Assembly (NCBI GenBank): GCA_951394405.1 | Contig: OX596341.1 | Coordinates: 1,860,001-1,924,000, forward strand | Origin: Coprinellus micaceus | Lineage: Eukaryota; Basidiomycota; Agaricomycetes; Agaricales; Psathyrellaceae | DNA length: 64,000 bases | Reading direction: 5' to 3' | Shown: positions 1 to 11,200 of the stretch, in pieces | Layout: every line of letters begins with the position of its first letter | How positions within the stretch are numbered: the stretch's first letter is position 1 | The notes under the pieces: generated by a model | Seen by the model: the letters and a program-made list of their open reading frames with translations, nothing else | Told to the model about the DNA's origin: nothing | The model's database searches: none | Translations under genes and position numbers: made by a program

Positions 1-652
1 ATATATGTGTAAGAGATAAAGAGGCGTATCGGTACGCCATGTGATAGATGAGAGGGGGTGAAGAATGGTCATGAGGGGTATAGGACGGAGGTCATCCGAG
101 TAATGGTACAGGGTGTAGAAGGGGAGCCAGGCAGAGCTAGGCAGCTGAAAATGTACATACAGGAACAATTCGGCGCATCCGGTCCTGGTTCCTAACCTCC
201 TTCTAAGCGGCAGGCGCGAGGTTGATCACAGGGTTCGGAAGGTAGTGGAAATGAGGCCAGATGATCATCCCACTGCCATCCAAGATGTCCAAGCCAGGAA
301 GGTGTGTGGGTATGTCCTTGGACTGTTGCAGTTGCGATGAATGAAATGTCAATCATCCTCATCATCTTCGCTGCTCGAACAGGAAGGTTGGAACCGTTGG
401 ATGCAGTGAGGCATACAGGGGACAGTTCGAAAACGGTAAGAAGCGCCCAAGGACGCATAATCACTATAGCCGCTCGAACTGCTGTTGAGGGGTGGGGGTG
501 ACATAAACGCGTTCATGTCGGGGACACATGTCGAGTGGGGGTTGATGTGAGATGAGATGCTAGCGGGGTGGGTTGGAGAGATTTGGGATTGAAGCCTTGT
601 CTTCTTCAGCCTTCGCGCACTTCAAATTTCGATTGGTGGGGACGCATAACCG
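1..652. other. No gene recognised at left edge
   Basis: Short overlapping open frames occur on both strands, but none has a recognisable domain, a convincing start or matching splice signals. Nothing repetitive was seen. It may be the 3' flank of the small minus-strand gene that follows. Confidence 0.4.
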
Positions 653-1236
653 CTAGTCCTCCTCCGGTATTGCGTGCAGCCCATGCAGCGATGACGACTG
701 GCGGCGGTGTCCCTTCTTGAAGCTGCTTCCGCTGGTGTTGTTGGCATATGATGGTGGGAGAGGTGCGGCGGAGAACAGGCTCATAGTAGGAGATGCTGAC
801 CCGGATGAGGGGAACGGCGACGAGTAGAGGAGGAAAGGTTCCGGGCACGTGTTGGTAATGTCGAGCACTTCGGAAATGGGCGAGTGGGTGGGTGAGCTCG
901 AGAGCGAGGAGCAGGATGAGGATGCTGAGCGGAAGCTACGGATCTGTGGGACAGGGTCGAGACGCCTGTCAGTCCCATGAAAATACGTGGGAAGGAGATT
1001 CATATACGCACGGATGATGTGGGGCTCGTGCGACCGCTGGAAGACTCTGAGGAGGGGGACCAGGAATCTCTAGTCCCCTGGGTAGCCTTGAGGAATGCAA
1101 GGCGCTCTTGGCGTTGGATATCGGACTCGACAAATTGCATCTGCCTTCCCCTCTCGTCGAACCTGCTTGGGGGAATGAAGGTGATAATCGTGGAAGGGGT
1201 AGGCGCCATGGGGTAGGAGTAATAGTCGGAGAGCAT
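653..1236 (-). CDS. Small serine-rich hypothetical protein, two exons
   Basis: Exon 1 runs 1236-1012 and exon 2 runs 943-653. They are joined in phase across a 68-bp intron with a GTGCGT donor and a CCCACAG acceptor. The product is about 171 aa. The N-terminus reads MLSDYYSYPMAP; the middle has an acidic/basic patch (ERLAFLKATQGTRD). The C-terminal half is rich in Ser and Pro and ends HAIPEED. An in-frame upstream Met at 1308 would add 24 residues; I chose 1236 because the sequence before it has no distinctive composition. There is no recognised domain, signal peptide or membrane segment. The low-complexity Ser tail and terminal acidic motif suggest a small disordered, possibly phosphorylated protein. 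The clean splice in phase is the main support that this is a real gene. Confidence 0.5.
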
Positions 1237-1424
1237 TGTTAGAATTGGCCGCGGAGATGTCTTGGAGACTGGGCTGGATCGATAGTTGAAAGGAGAACTT
1301 GTCGGCAAGCTGGAGACAAGGTCTGGGAGAAGGCGACAAAGGGCGTTACAGCAACCCGGGCCTGACGCTCGTCCTATTTATTTGAGTTCTGGGTCAATGA
1401 TGTGTTCGGGTACGCGGTATATTG

Positions 1425-1983
1425 ATGCCACCAGGACCCCCCTATATGCTGAGATAGGTCCGATATTTTTTCGCCAAATTCGCCCAAATTCGTCAAGGGC
1501 CAAGCCGGCAATTCTGTCGCATAAGTATCGGATGGAGCGATTTTCGGGTTGTTTTCGTCGCATGTTGTATCGGACCTTGCTGGCGACGCATGTCCAGTCT
1601 TGGTGCAGGTTTGCGGTGGGGACCCCACCCCAACGGCCCCGAACGTGCAGTAGGCACTTGCTAGGCCACTTTTGGCCCTGGTTCCAGGGCTACTGTTTGA
1701 GTTGAGCCACGGCCATGAGGAGGTTGGTCGGAACAGCACTGAGAATGTCTCCTGGAATTCCTCCCCAGGTGCCTTGGACCCTCCTCGAGACCCCCATTTT
1801 CGTCTCATAAGTATCGGACATCGCTAGCGACGAGGTTTAAATCCGGCGCATATGTATCGGACATGGGTCCAAATTTCGACCACTTTCGGCGCATAAGTAT
1901 CGGACCTGGGGCTCTTTTCGGGGCCAAAATTCGTCGCATGGGTATCGGACCTCTGTCAGTATATAGGGGGGTCCTATGCCACC
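1425..1983. mobile_element. MITE-like element with 8-bp target duplication
   Basis: The element occupies 1433-1975 (543 bp). Its ends are inverted repeats: AGGACCCCCCTATAT at the left and its exact reverse complement at the right (15 bp perfect, then imperfect pairing over about 33 bp including GGTCCGATA). The 8-mer ATGCCACC lies directly outside both ends (1425-1432 and 1976-1983), as expected for a target-site duplication. Inside there are at least five variants of a short motif like GCATAAGTATCGGAC (near 1519, 1804, 1847, 1891 and 1934). The frames inside encode nothing recognisable, so it is non-autonomous. An 8-bp duplication is typical of hAT elements and some KDZ elements; the superfamily is an inference. 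Confidence 0.7.
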
Positions 1984-2137
1984 CCAACCCAAAGAGGATG
2001 AGTCATCCCCGGGTGGAAACAGTGCGAAGCTGACATGGCGTCTCGCGCAAAAAAGGCCATTCTGACCCAAACCCTCACTGCGGTTCTCGACTTGTCAGAT
2101 CAGACCGTAGTAATCGTCCGATAATCATAGCAGAACC

Positions 2138-2520
2138 ATGCCGGCAAAGACCAACGAAGACCAGAAAATCGTCTTACGAGCACTCTCGGCAGGCTTGCCC
2201 TCGGAGAACGTGATTGCATATCGCGATGTCCTCGGCACCACTTGGCTTGGTTTCCAGGCTGAAGATAACGCGGGGAAGCGTCATCCAGGCGCGATCCCCA
2301 GGTATACGACGTGTTCCATCGGCGCTGGGTGCGCAGCAGTCAGCAGAAATTCACAGCGGGTATTCGCGCCCTATCCGAGGCCGCAAATGCTGTCCAACGC
2401 GCGTTAGTGATCCAATCGTGCGACGGCGGAAGGGCAAGGTTACCCTCACTCCTCTCCCGATGCCCAAGATCCTTCCTATCCCAAGAGCGGCCAAGAGCCG
2501 AGTCACAGCCTCAGCGCTAA
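2138..2520 (+). pseudogene. Degenerate or unresolved small gene
   Basis: An ATG in good context (AACCATGCC) opens a frame beginning MPAKTNEDQKIVLRALSAGL, coding-like for about 45 codons. From about 2300 the coding-like signal moves to another frame (VYDVFHRRWVRSSQQKF... ending at 2520). A CCCCAG at 2294-2299 could be an acceptor, but I found no donor that keeps the frame. It is either a short-exon gene I cannot resolve or a frameshifted remnant. No family is recognised. Confidence 0.25.
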
Positions 2521-5500
2521 ACGATTAGGATACGCGTCGATAACGGAAACCTGAGCCCGACGAGTCATAGCCAGGTTCCGCGAGCATGTATACGCGATAG
2601 GGGAGAGAATGGAGAGGCGAGAATGATGCTGGGCGATGCTGAGGAATGTGTGGGCCGGGACAACACCACCCGAGGTCCGCGCGCTTGGCCCGGATATGGG
2701 AATCTGGGCGGCATCCCGCTCGGCGTTGCACGGAACGTCATTTCACGTGGCGCTTCTAGCACCTTCCATCACGGTTTTCTTGACGATCTTGTCTGGGTTG
2801 GTAAGAGCTGGCTCTGCCCATCATCGCTCTCATCATTGCCTGTCTGATGCTCAGGTTGATAAAGCCTTACATGCTCTGACAAACCTGGGAACCGAGCGGT
2901 GAACTCCAGACTTCCGTCGGGGTCCCCTAACCTAGAATCCCATGATGATCCTGAATATGAAGCGCTCAGTGCCTACAACGCCCTCCTACCTACCGCCTCT
3001 ACGATGTGCAGTGCTGGCGTCCCTCTTTCCGCTTACCGTTTTGATTCATAAGCTAGCAGAATTGGGTACTAACTTCGCACTTCTCGTAATGTTCAACGAG
3101 GCACTCCGAGTCAATCCGTGCCCACGGCAACCCCCATGCACTACCCCGGAAAACCTGATTCCCTGGCTGTATTCTTCCGGAAGTGACGGTGGCTGGAACG
3201 TGACTCCATCGCACCGATGAATCGGTTTCCTATCCTCTTCCCGTTGTCCCGACAGAGCGCTCGTCACTACTCGAGCGCCACGGAAATCCTTTGTGGGCCC
3301 CACCCTGTGCTGGCTCGGCCTTCCAGTCATCCCCTTCGACGTGACACTGTTTGCTCTCTCCTCGGATTATATCGCCCGCTATCACGCGCCTAACCTTTTC
3401 AGTGGTCGGCGTGTTGAATCCGTTCAAGTCGGTCTACCTCTCAAATCGGTAGGCACCACACTTTCTAGCCTGAGCACTGAGGCAGTCGGACTCTTGTGGT
3501 TGTTGGAGAACTTCGCATCAGGACTTGAAACATGTAAGACCCCCTCTTCCCATCAGCTCCCCGCCCGCACCCCCCGCCCCCACAAAAAAAGCCTTTCCTC
3601 CCGCGCAGGTCCGACCCTCAGCATACACTCACCTTTGTTACCCAAACCGATTGAATGTTGAACCATGACTACGTACATTGTTCTGTCGTTCTGGGAGGCG
3701 GAAGCAAGTCAAAAACACCCCCATATGTGGCCCATGATCGAGGACCCCGGGGGCACTTTTCTGCGGAAAGGGTCAGTGTAATGCGTGACGTGTGCATTGG
3801 GGGAGGGAGACTCCCTCTGAAACTGATATCATGAACAAGGTCCAGTCCCGTCGCCAGAGACGTCGACTCTCGTTCAGTATTGGTGGAGTCAAGACCAGAG
3901 GGACGCGTCATGGAGCCGTACACTATCCACCCTGAGGCATTTCCAACTCATTATCACAGGCTCTCCTATTTGGAGGTTCAACAAAGGACGTACTGGATGT
4001 AGATCACACTTCCAGGAGCCATACCAGATAGCCATGGAAGCATGCCACGCAAGCTGGCACTGCTGGTAAACGCCAATCTGTATTGGGGAGTAACTCACCT
4101 GAACGCAATCGACCTCGCTGGCTCAAACGCCAATCTTGAGGGCACTCTCACTGTGGGAGGGTTGCTGGAGGTTCTGCTCTAACGCTTAAACGACCACTGA
4201 TGCTCAATCCCAATCCAAAGCTCACCTGAGGGAGGGATGGTGTCCATCCTGGAGGTTGTGGCGCGTAACGGTGTCTCTAGCGGAACCAAAATCTTCGAAC
4301 AAACTGAACTCCCGCAACCCTGACAATTTTAAGTGCCCATCACTGCAGCAGTGCCGCAAAATTCGGCCGCTCAGCTCGGTTTATCTTCCCCCAATTGCTT
4401 CCCATTATAGTGGAAGGTCGAGCTTGAAGTCAAAGGTCGACTCGATGGGGCGTCGGCCTGGTACAGTGCATCAGCGCCCAAGCACCTCCATGCCGGACAG
4501 CCGAACAGGGTCGTGAAGGCAGTGCTGGGATTTCCGGCCCTGTGGGTTTTAACGCGTCGAGACACTACAATCAGGGCCAGGGCATGTCATAGGCACCAGG
4601 AATATCATGCAGGTAGACTTGGCATATTTCTCCTATCCCATCAACGGAGAATTCTGAGGCGGTGAGGGGCATTGAAATATAACGTCTCGTCCCGACTCAG
4701 TGCGTGACGGGAGGTTTAATACCTCAAACGCGCCACGAGCACTCGGAGACGCCGATGCAGAGGGTCTATCAGTTCGACCCAACAGCGGCGAGAGCAAGTT
4801 TATAGCCTCGAAATGAGCCTTCGGTGCCGGTGCTTCACTGCTGGGTCGCAGTGATTCAATTAGATAGCCGAGTCAGCAACACGGAGCGCTGAGGTTTGAT
4901 GGCTCTCCCACTTACCACCCGAGTTCTTGGTTCCAACCCGGAACTTTCTCTTTTACCTACATGAAACTTCACTTGTCCATCCGAGCTTCATCATCGGCGA
5001 TGGACATCCGAGATATTGACCACTATCCCTGACTTCATTCAGACAAACCAACGACTACATCCCTCGCCACTGCACAGCGTCCCGCGGAGCTCAGGTAATG
5101 AGATGGGGAGAGGATTCCGCGCCTCATCGAAGGAAAGAAGGTCATTCGGGTAAATACTAGACTTGGTTCTGACGCCCCCTTCGCAACACAGACCTTACAT
5201 TCTCTCGTCGCGATCTCCCGCAACTGCCTCGCTTTTCAGGGTCCCGTTCTTAGCAGAAAGTGACGCCAGCCCGTTGGCTACCGCTTGAGCCCACCCGCTA
5301 GATCGGGAAAAACATGGGGCGCGGGGGGAATACCTCCTACTGTGAACATACCCTGGGCCTAGATATGTACTAGGACGTGCCCTGTGGCCGGAAATTTATG
5401 TTGACTCGGGCCGTCGCGACGCCTCAAGAACTGAATGGATGAACGACGAAGGAAGTAACATCTCATTCCATTTTCCCTTCCATATTAAATCACGATGGAA

Positions 5501-6218
5501 TGCATAGAAAGACGTCTGAGATACCGATTCCTACTTCGATACCCAGCACCCATACCTATTCCAATCGTCGAGGGTATAGACATCTATACGCTCCTCCCAT
5601 GAGAATTCGACAGACAGCTTTAGCGGCAGCGTTGTCTCGCCTTTTCGAATTATCAGTGGGAGGTGGGAAGGTCGAGACGTCCGGCGCACCGCAGCGAGTT
5701 TTTCTCTGGATGCTGTCCCCGCATCGAGGAGCCAGAGTTGGGAGTGTATATACGCCTGTTTTGCTTCATTGTATAGATGGCAGAGAGGTTAAATCTGAGG
5801 GTGGCACCTCTCGCTTGTGTCAGAAGGGTCGGGCGAAATAAGCACAAGGGCGTACCACGATCTTGCAATTCTGGAGGAAGGGTGTGCAACGGGGTGTTTC
5901 GGTCTAAATCGCACCTGACTCTATATACCCTTGCCATCGCCGTGAAACCCGCACGGTCAGTGGCCACAGGCGCTGAGATCCTGGTTCCCATGACACACGG
6001 ATCACAGGCTCCATGACACACGGATCACAGGGTAGACGCTGGTGCTCTTGGGCCCTGTTCCAGCTTCAGCGCTAAAATGGCGTTCACGCGCGTGGTGGGA
6101 TCGCTGGGATTGAATGCATCCCTTAATATTGTCAAATCAAAGAAATAGATATAATAAATAATAATAAATAAGGCAAACGGCAGTCAATATACAGAATAAA
6201 TAGTGTTCGAACCAGCGA
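2521..6218. other. 3.7 kb without a confident gene
   Basis: Open frames are short, overlapping and of shifting composition. A frame at 3293-3661 (GPTLCWLGLPVIPFDV...) looks coding-like for about 80 codons but has no supported start or splice partners. A short tandem duplication lies at 5988-6031. The region reads like decayed accessory sequence; no transposase, RNA gene or other repeat was recognised. Confidence 0.4.
5988..6031. repeat. Two-copy 21-bp direct repeat
   Basis: The 21-bp unit starting CCATGACACACGG and ending ATCACAGG occurs at 5988-6008 and again at 6011-6031, with two bases between the copies. It looks like a replication-slippage duplication; no function is apparent. Confidence 0.8.
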
Positions 6219-7617
6219 CTACGCTTCCCCGCGAATAATCTGAATTACTGTGGGAAGCGTTGGAGAGGATGGAGGAGAAGCATTAGGTACCACGTAGGAG
6301 GACTCTGAGTCTGTGGGAGAGCTTATTTGTTCAGCCTCATCGTCATCTTCGTCGCTCTTTATCTCTAAATATTCCGCTTCCCCTACGGAATCGGGGATGA
6401 TCTCTGTGGGGGTGGGAGTCGAACGAAGAGAGCTGAACGAGGGACTTTCCGGAGTGTCTCCAGGGCATCGTTCGAGGTGAGTTCCCACCCTCCTTCTCCC
6501 AGACAATACTTTCCGGTAGGGGTGGTGGCGAGGGCAATCCTTTTTGTCGCCAGGAATACACTTGTGGCCGGCAAACATCCCCTCGCGAAGCATCACATTC
6601 TTGCATGAGAGACATTGAACAAAGGTACCCCAGAAACGTGCTTCTGGGATGCCATGCCACAGGTCCTTGACAAGCGTCTCTCTTGTTTTCCCGGGGATAT
6701 CAGGTTTTACGGTTTCTAGGCCTTCATGATCGCAGATTGGTCAATGAAATTGCGGACGACGTCAGACCGGTGCTTACGTCGACCCTTGCCGCGGACGACC
6801 GAGTCCGTCATAACTTGAAAGAGCCCATCACCAGCTCTGAATGAAGCCTCGACAGCCGCAGTGTGAATAAGCTGTTGTGGATCCAAGGGGGTGGCTGGGG
6901 GACAGCTCTATCAGTTCGCAATTCCAAAGCTCGAGAGTCTAAGAACCTACTGACCTCGCTTTGGGTATCGTCGGATAGTTAACCCAACCAGTGGGTAAAA
7001 CCTTTCCATGCAAACTGACAAGACAAATAAAGTTAGAGTCCGAATGGGCCCCCTGCCTTTACATTATACTCACGAAAATAACCACACCTCTGCGCCGCGC
7101 ATGTAGCCACATACTCGCCATGAAGGACAGAGCTGTTTCTCCACCTGTCTCCATTGACGATTTCCACAATGCCAATCTTTGTCTCCGTATACGTCTTCCC
7201 GTTTGTGAACGAGCAAAGACAACACGGCCCCTGAAACTTGTGGGTCCTTCGATGTGCTTCTAGCTCACTGGGAGGGACTCGCTGCTCAGAATCGTTGCAT
7301 GGCCTGAGAGAAAGGAAAAGGTCAGAGAGAACTTGTGTGGAGAGAAAAACGAAGGCTCGAGATACCTACCAGGAGAACTCTGTTAACGAATTAGTCCTGG
7401 AGTTGTAGTGCAGAGGGAGCGGCGTTCGATTGGGAGTGTGAACGTGGTGGGCTTCCACTTGCCGAAGAAAATGCTCGAGAAGAATGCTGGGCGTGCAAAA
7501 CTGCTTTTCCGGGGGTTGCTGATATTCCATCTTGAAGACGAAAGGGTGGCGGAGAAAAGGGATGCAGGACTTTATCAAAACTTCGTCCAAGTCCTGAGCA
7601 TTCCCGGTGGCCTGCAC
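6219..7617 (-). CDS. Cys-rich protein of unknown family, five exons
   Basis: Exons 7617-7370, 7303-7074, 7014-6955, 6894-6778 and 6715-6219 join in phase through four short introns (59-66 bp) with donors GTAGGT, GTGAGT, GTCAGT and GTAAGC, giving about 383 aa. The first half carries a Cys-rich stretch: GPCCLCSFTNGK, then TCAAQRCGYFLC, followed by MERFYPLVGLTIRRYPKR. A second cluster near the C-terminal third reads FVQCLSCKNVMLR...GHKC. The tail is acidic and Ser/Pro-rich (KSDEDDDEAE). Cys/His spacing suggests zinc binding, but I cannot name the domain. No secretion signal is seen. The clean four-intron structure argues for a functional gene despite the repeat-rich surroundings. Confidence 0.6.
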
Positions 7618-8255
7618 ACCTGAATTTATCTAACATGGGTTTACGTGACGACTCTCGAACGGGTTGCGCGATACGCTTGATCGGGGTGTCCCTCGAGCCC
7701 CTGATGCAACGTGAAACTCGAGCGGGTGATAGTGCTTCAAATGGGGGACTTCGGGGACGCGCGTTCTACCAATAAGTCGGGGTGATGGGTAGTCGCGCCG
7801 AGGTCACCCCACCGCTCCAAAGAGGCGAGGGCGCGTTTCAGCCGAGCCAGGGGTGACGGTGCGATCCGCGTCTCAGCCCGAGATGGAGGGGACCAGTGCC
7901 AAAAGGCTGGTCCGCAAAGGATGACGAATTGGTGGTTGAGCCCAGAACGTCAAACAGGGGCTGCATGCTGTGAGGTGCATGGGCGCCGTTGGACCAAACC
8001 TCATCGCCACTGAAACGGCTTAGCCAACTGCAGCGCGACCTTTTGCCGGAGGAATGATTAGGAGCTTGTAGCTTGTGACGCTAGAATACACTCGCTGGAA
8101 AGGCGACGATGTATCGTAGTCTGGAATAGACTACCCTCGGCCTGTATGTTCGCCAAACGCCTACATAAGCATCGTTTCACATTCGTGGTCGGACCAGGAC
8201 CGAGCTCATGCCGCTGGGGGCTCGAGTCTGCTCACAACGTATTTGGGACAAACCG
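7618..8255. other. Intergenic stretch, nothing recognised
   Basis: Between the Cys-rich gene and the 3' end of the transposase no convincing frame or RNA gene is seen. One end of the Plavaka element should lie here or just beyond, but I could not identify its terminal inverted repeat by eye. Confidence 0.35.
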
Positions 8256-11200
8256 CTACTCGTACATGTCATCGTCACCATCCGAATTAGGTTGGTCTGA
8301 ACCGTCGAGCCCTTCCGAGTCCTCTGGTCCGGAGTCTTCATCGCTTTCACTGCCGCTATCAGGTGCCTCCGAGTCAGCGAGGTGGGCGTCGGGAAACTTA
8401 GGTGATATCATCTAGTTGGTGGCGTTAGCTCTCGAATAAGCTACTGCGCGCAGACGAAGACAACTCTCACATTCTGCTCCAACGGGCCGGCGCGACACGA
8501 GTTCTCAGAGTTATCCCAGCTAACTCTGCCTTCAACTGCGGGAGTGTTGTGAAGAGTGGGAGATATCCCAAATGGCTCTTCTGATCGGCTCGGCCCCATA
8601 GCTTCCCAGCCACTGCTCGAAGGGTATCCTGCCTGGGCATCGCCAATCTTCGAGGCGTCTTCCCCGCCGCTGACATTGCCCTGTGAAGGTAATCGGGGAG
8701 CAGAGGCTGAGATTCCCACGTCTTCAGGGATCGACTCGTTCACGGGTTGTGTAATGTCAAGGCAGTGATCAAAGTTGGGTGGTATGGAGGGGACTTGAGG
8801 CGGGGGGAAAGACGGCGTGTGCATGTAGGTGTGCCCGACCGACATTCCGAACTGGTACCTCATAAACATATCGCGATCGACGAATCTGTAGGGAGGTCTC
8901 GACATCAATGCAACAGAGGGGGGAAGCTGAAGGGAATCTCTCACTTATTAATGTAGTATGCCTTCCACAGTGACCAGGGCTGGGTAATGACCAGTCGCGA
9001 TTGCACGGGTGGAGCATTGAGACGCCCCAAGTTGAAATGGGGGATCAAATGCACTCCCCGAAGGATGTCCGCCGGGTCAACAAACGTGAGGGAGTTCCCA
9101 GATTCGATGGGACGCAGGGTTACGCGGTCAAGGGTGAATTCCCCATCTCCGCGATGATAGGTATACTTTTGAATCCAGACAAATTCGATCTTGTGAAACT
9201 CTGGGGCCAGCCCTCGATCCTCAGGGAGATCTCCAATGAAGGCCACGTGAGCATGGTAGACCCCAAGCACCTTCCCATATAGATAAGGAGACTCTTTCCC
9301 CCACCTCGCCTTGTCGTATACCTTGTTCAATAGCATGACGTTACAACGCGGCGTTTCAACATGGATAACGTCCTCGTTGCTCCGCATGTCGTAGGTCGTG
9401 TACCCGACATGCAGGAGCTTGTGGCTGAATAGGCGATTATGTTGGAGGATAACATGCTGCCAGGAATCCTTCGCGACGAAGTGGGGTGGGCAGTTGAACC
9501 TTCTTAGAAGGCGAAGAAGTAGATGCTGCTTTAGCTGGGGGATGAAACCCTGCAGGGCATCGGCCGCTGTAAATATAACTTCCAATGAAACCGACTACAA
9601 GTACTCACATGCGTGTAGTGGTCTCGATGGCCTTCGTCGCACCTCTCTGAGAAGGCATTGAGGCTGATGGGACTATTTCGATCGACGCCGATAGAGTAGT
9701 GTTGCACGGGCACGGCGAGTTCCGTTGCGCTGGAATGGGTTGTTGAACTTGAACTGGTCTCAATCCCCTCACGAATGCTAGCGAGCCTAGTTTGGCGACG
9801 CTCGATTTGAGATAGCTGGTCTTCATATTCCCTTCTGTCCGTTCGCGGATACCAGGACTTGGGCTCACGGTGGTAGAGTTCCCCCTGTGGGCCCATCTAA
9901 GCAACGAGCTGGTACTCCAAAAATTTGCACTGACCGTCTGGGAAGAGTACGAATCCGTGGTTCCAAATTGACGAATGACGGAAACGTAATCCCCGAGGTA
10001 GTGGAACTTGATGGTAAAAATACCAAGCGATACTTGCTTCCTGGTGGAACTGCCTACGCCTTTGCCTGTCTTCAGCTCTCTCCTTGCTCTAGCCTCTGCC
10101 TCTCGCTGGAGCTCCTTGGTTGGGAACTTCAAGCACGTGTCCCGATAGAACCGCCTCAGATGCGCGCCGAGCTGGGTTGTGGTGTACTCGAGGAGATCGA
10201 GCGTGTAGTCGTTGTGGAGTCTGAGTTTAGCCAACGTATGCCACTGCGCACACACACACAGAAGAGCCATAAGGCGAGGGCTATGTTCGTCTGGTAACAA
10301 CCCTTCGAACGTCGGGGTTGAGCACTTACTCCAGTAAATCGCAGGATCACTCTGAGCAAAGAGGTGATCTTACCTGCAAAAGATCCTCATAATCCCGAGC
10401 GGCCTTCCTCTTCATCTCAGACGCGTTGAGGGGAAATTTTCGTATGGTATCGTGCCCGAAGGGAGGTATGGCTCGATAACTGCAAAATCAAAGGATGGTA
10501 GTTCGTTCTGGCTTCCCTTATAGGTGTCTGGGGCTTACCGCGCATCCAATTCCGCCACAAACGACAATGTACCCTTCCCAGTGACAGTTTCCAGCAGACG
10601 GATCAAGTGAACGTACAGAGTTTTCCATACACCAATCTCGAACTCGTGAAGAAGGTCAACGACAAGAGCTGCCGAGAGGTTGATTGGAACTCCACAACTT
10701 GAGAAGGCGGTCTTCCAGGGCATGTCGTGAGTCATGGACCCAAAAGGAGGCAAACAAAAAAAAACGAACCTGGACAGGGACAAGCCCATGAGGCTGGAGT
10801 TTGTCCTCTATCAGTTGGGCTTTGACTGCGTAGCCGTCGCGTATTACTTCGCGAGCTTCAGCAACCTTTTTCTCCTCTACAGGCCCGACTCGTTTGCGGT
10901 CCACGCGCTCGATGTCAGCAGGCGTTCCGAGCTTGAGCAAGTCGTCCTTGTGGATCAAACAGCGATGGCATGGGACGGCGGCGTTGGTTCGAAGCCCATA
11001 GATACGAAGCCTAATGGCGATGTCAGTGAAATGCGAAGAAAAGCCCGTGAAGCTACCCGCTTTTCTGGGTAGTCCGCAGAGTATGTCATAACTCGCGGAT
11101 AAAAACATCTCTGCTGACCGTCTGGGCAGGGTATAACAATTCCACGTTGCATTGCATCAGTTAGTTCGCGATCCAGGAGAACCGACCACTGCTTGTGGAA

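Noticed and set aside
2521..6218. Several 60-120 codon frames on both strands
   Set aside because: Overlapping frames without domains, starts or splice continuity; typical of moderately GC-rich non-coding DNA.
8941..8944. Stop after YYINK as the end of the transposase
   Set aside because: The stop lies in an intron (GTGAGA...CTACAG); the next exon begins with the expected FVDRDMFMRY block of the family.
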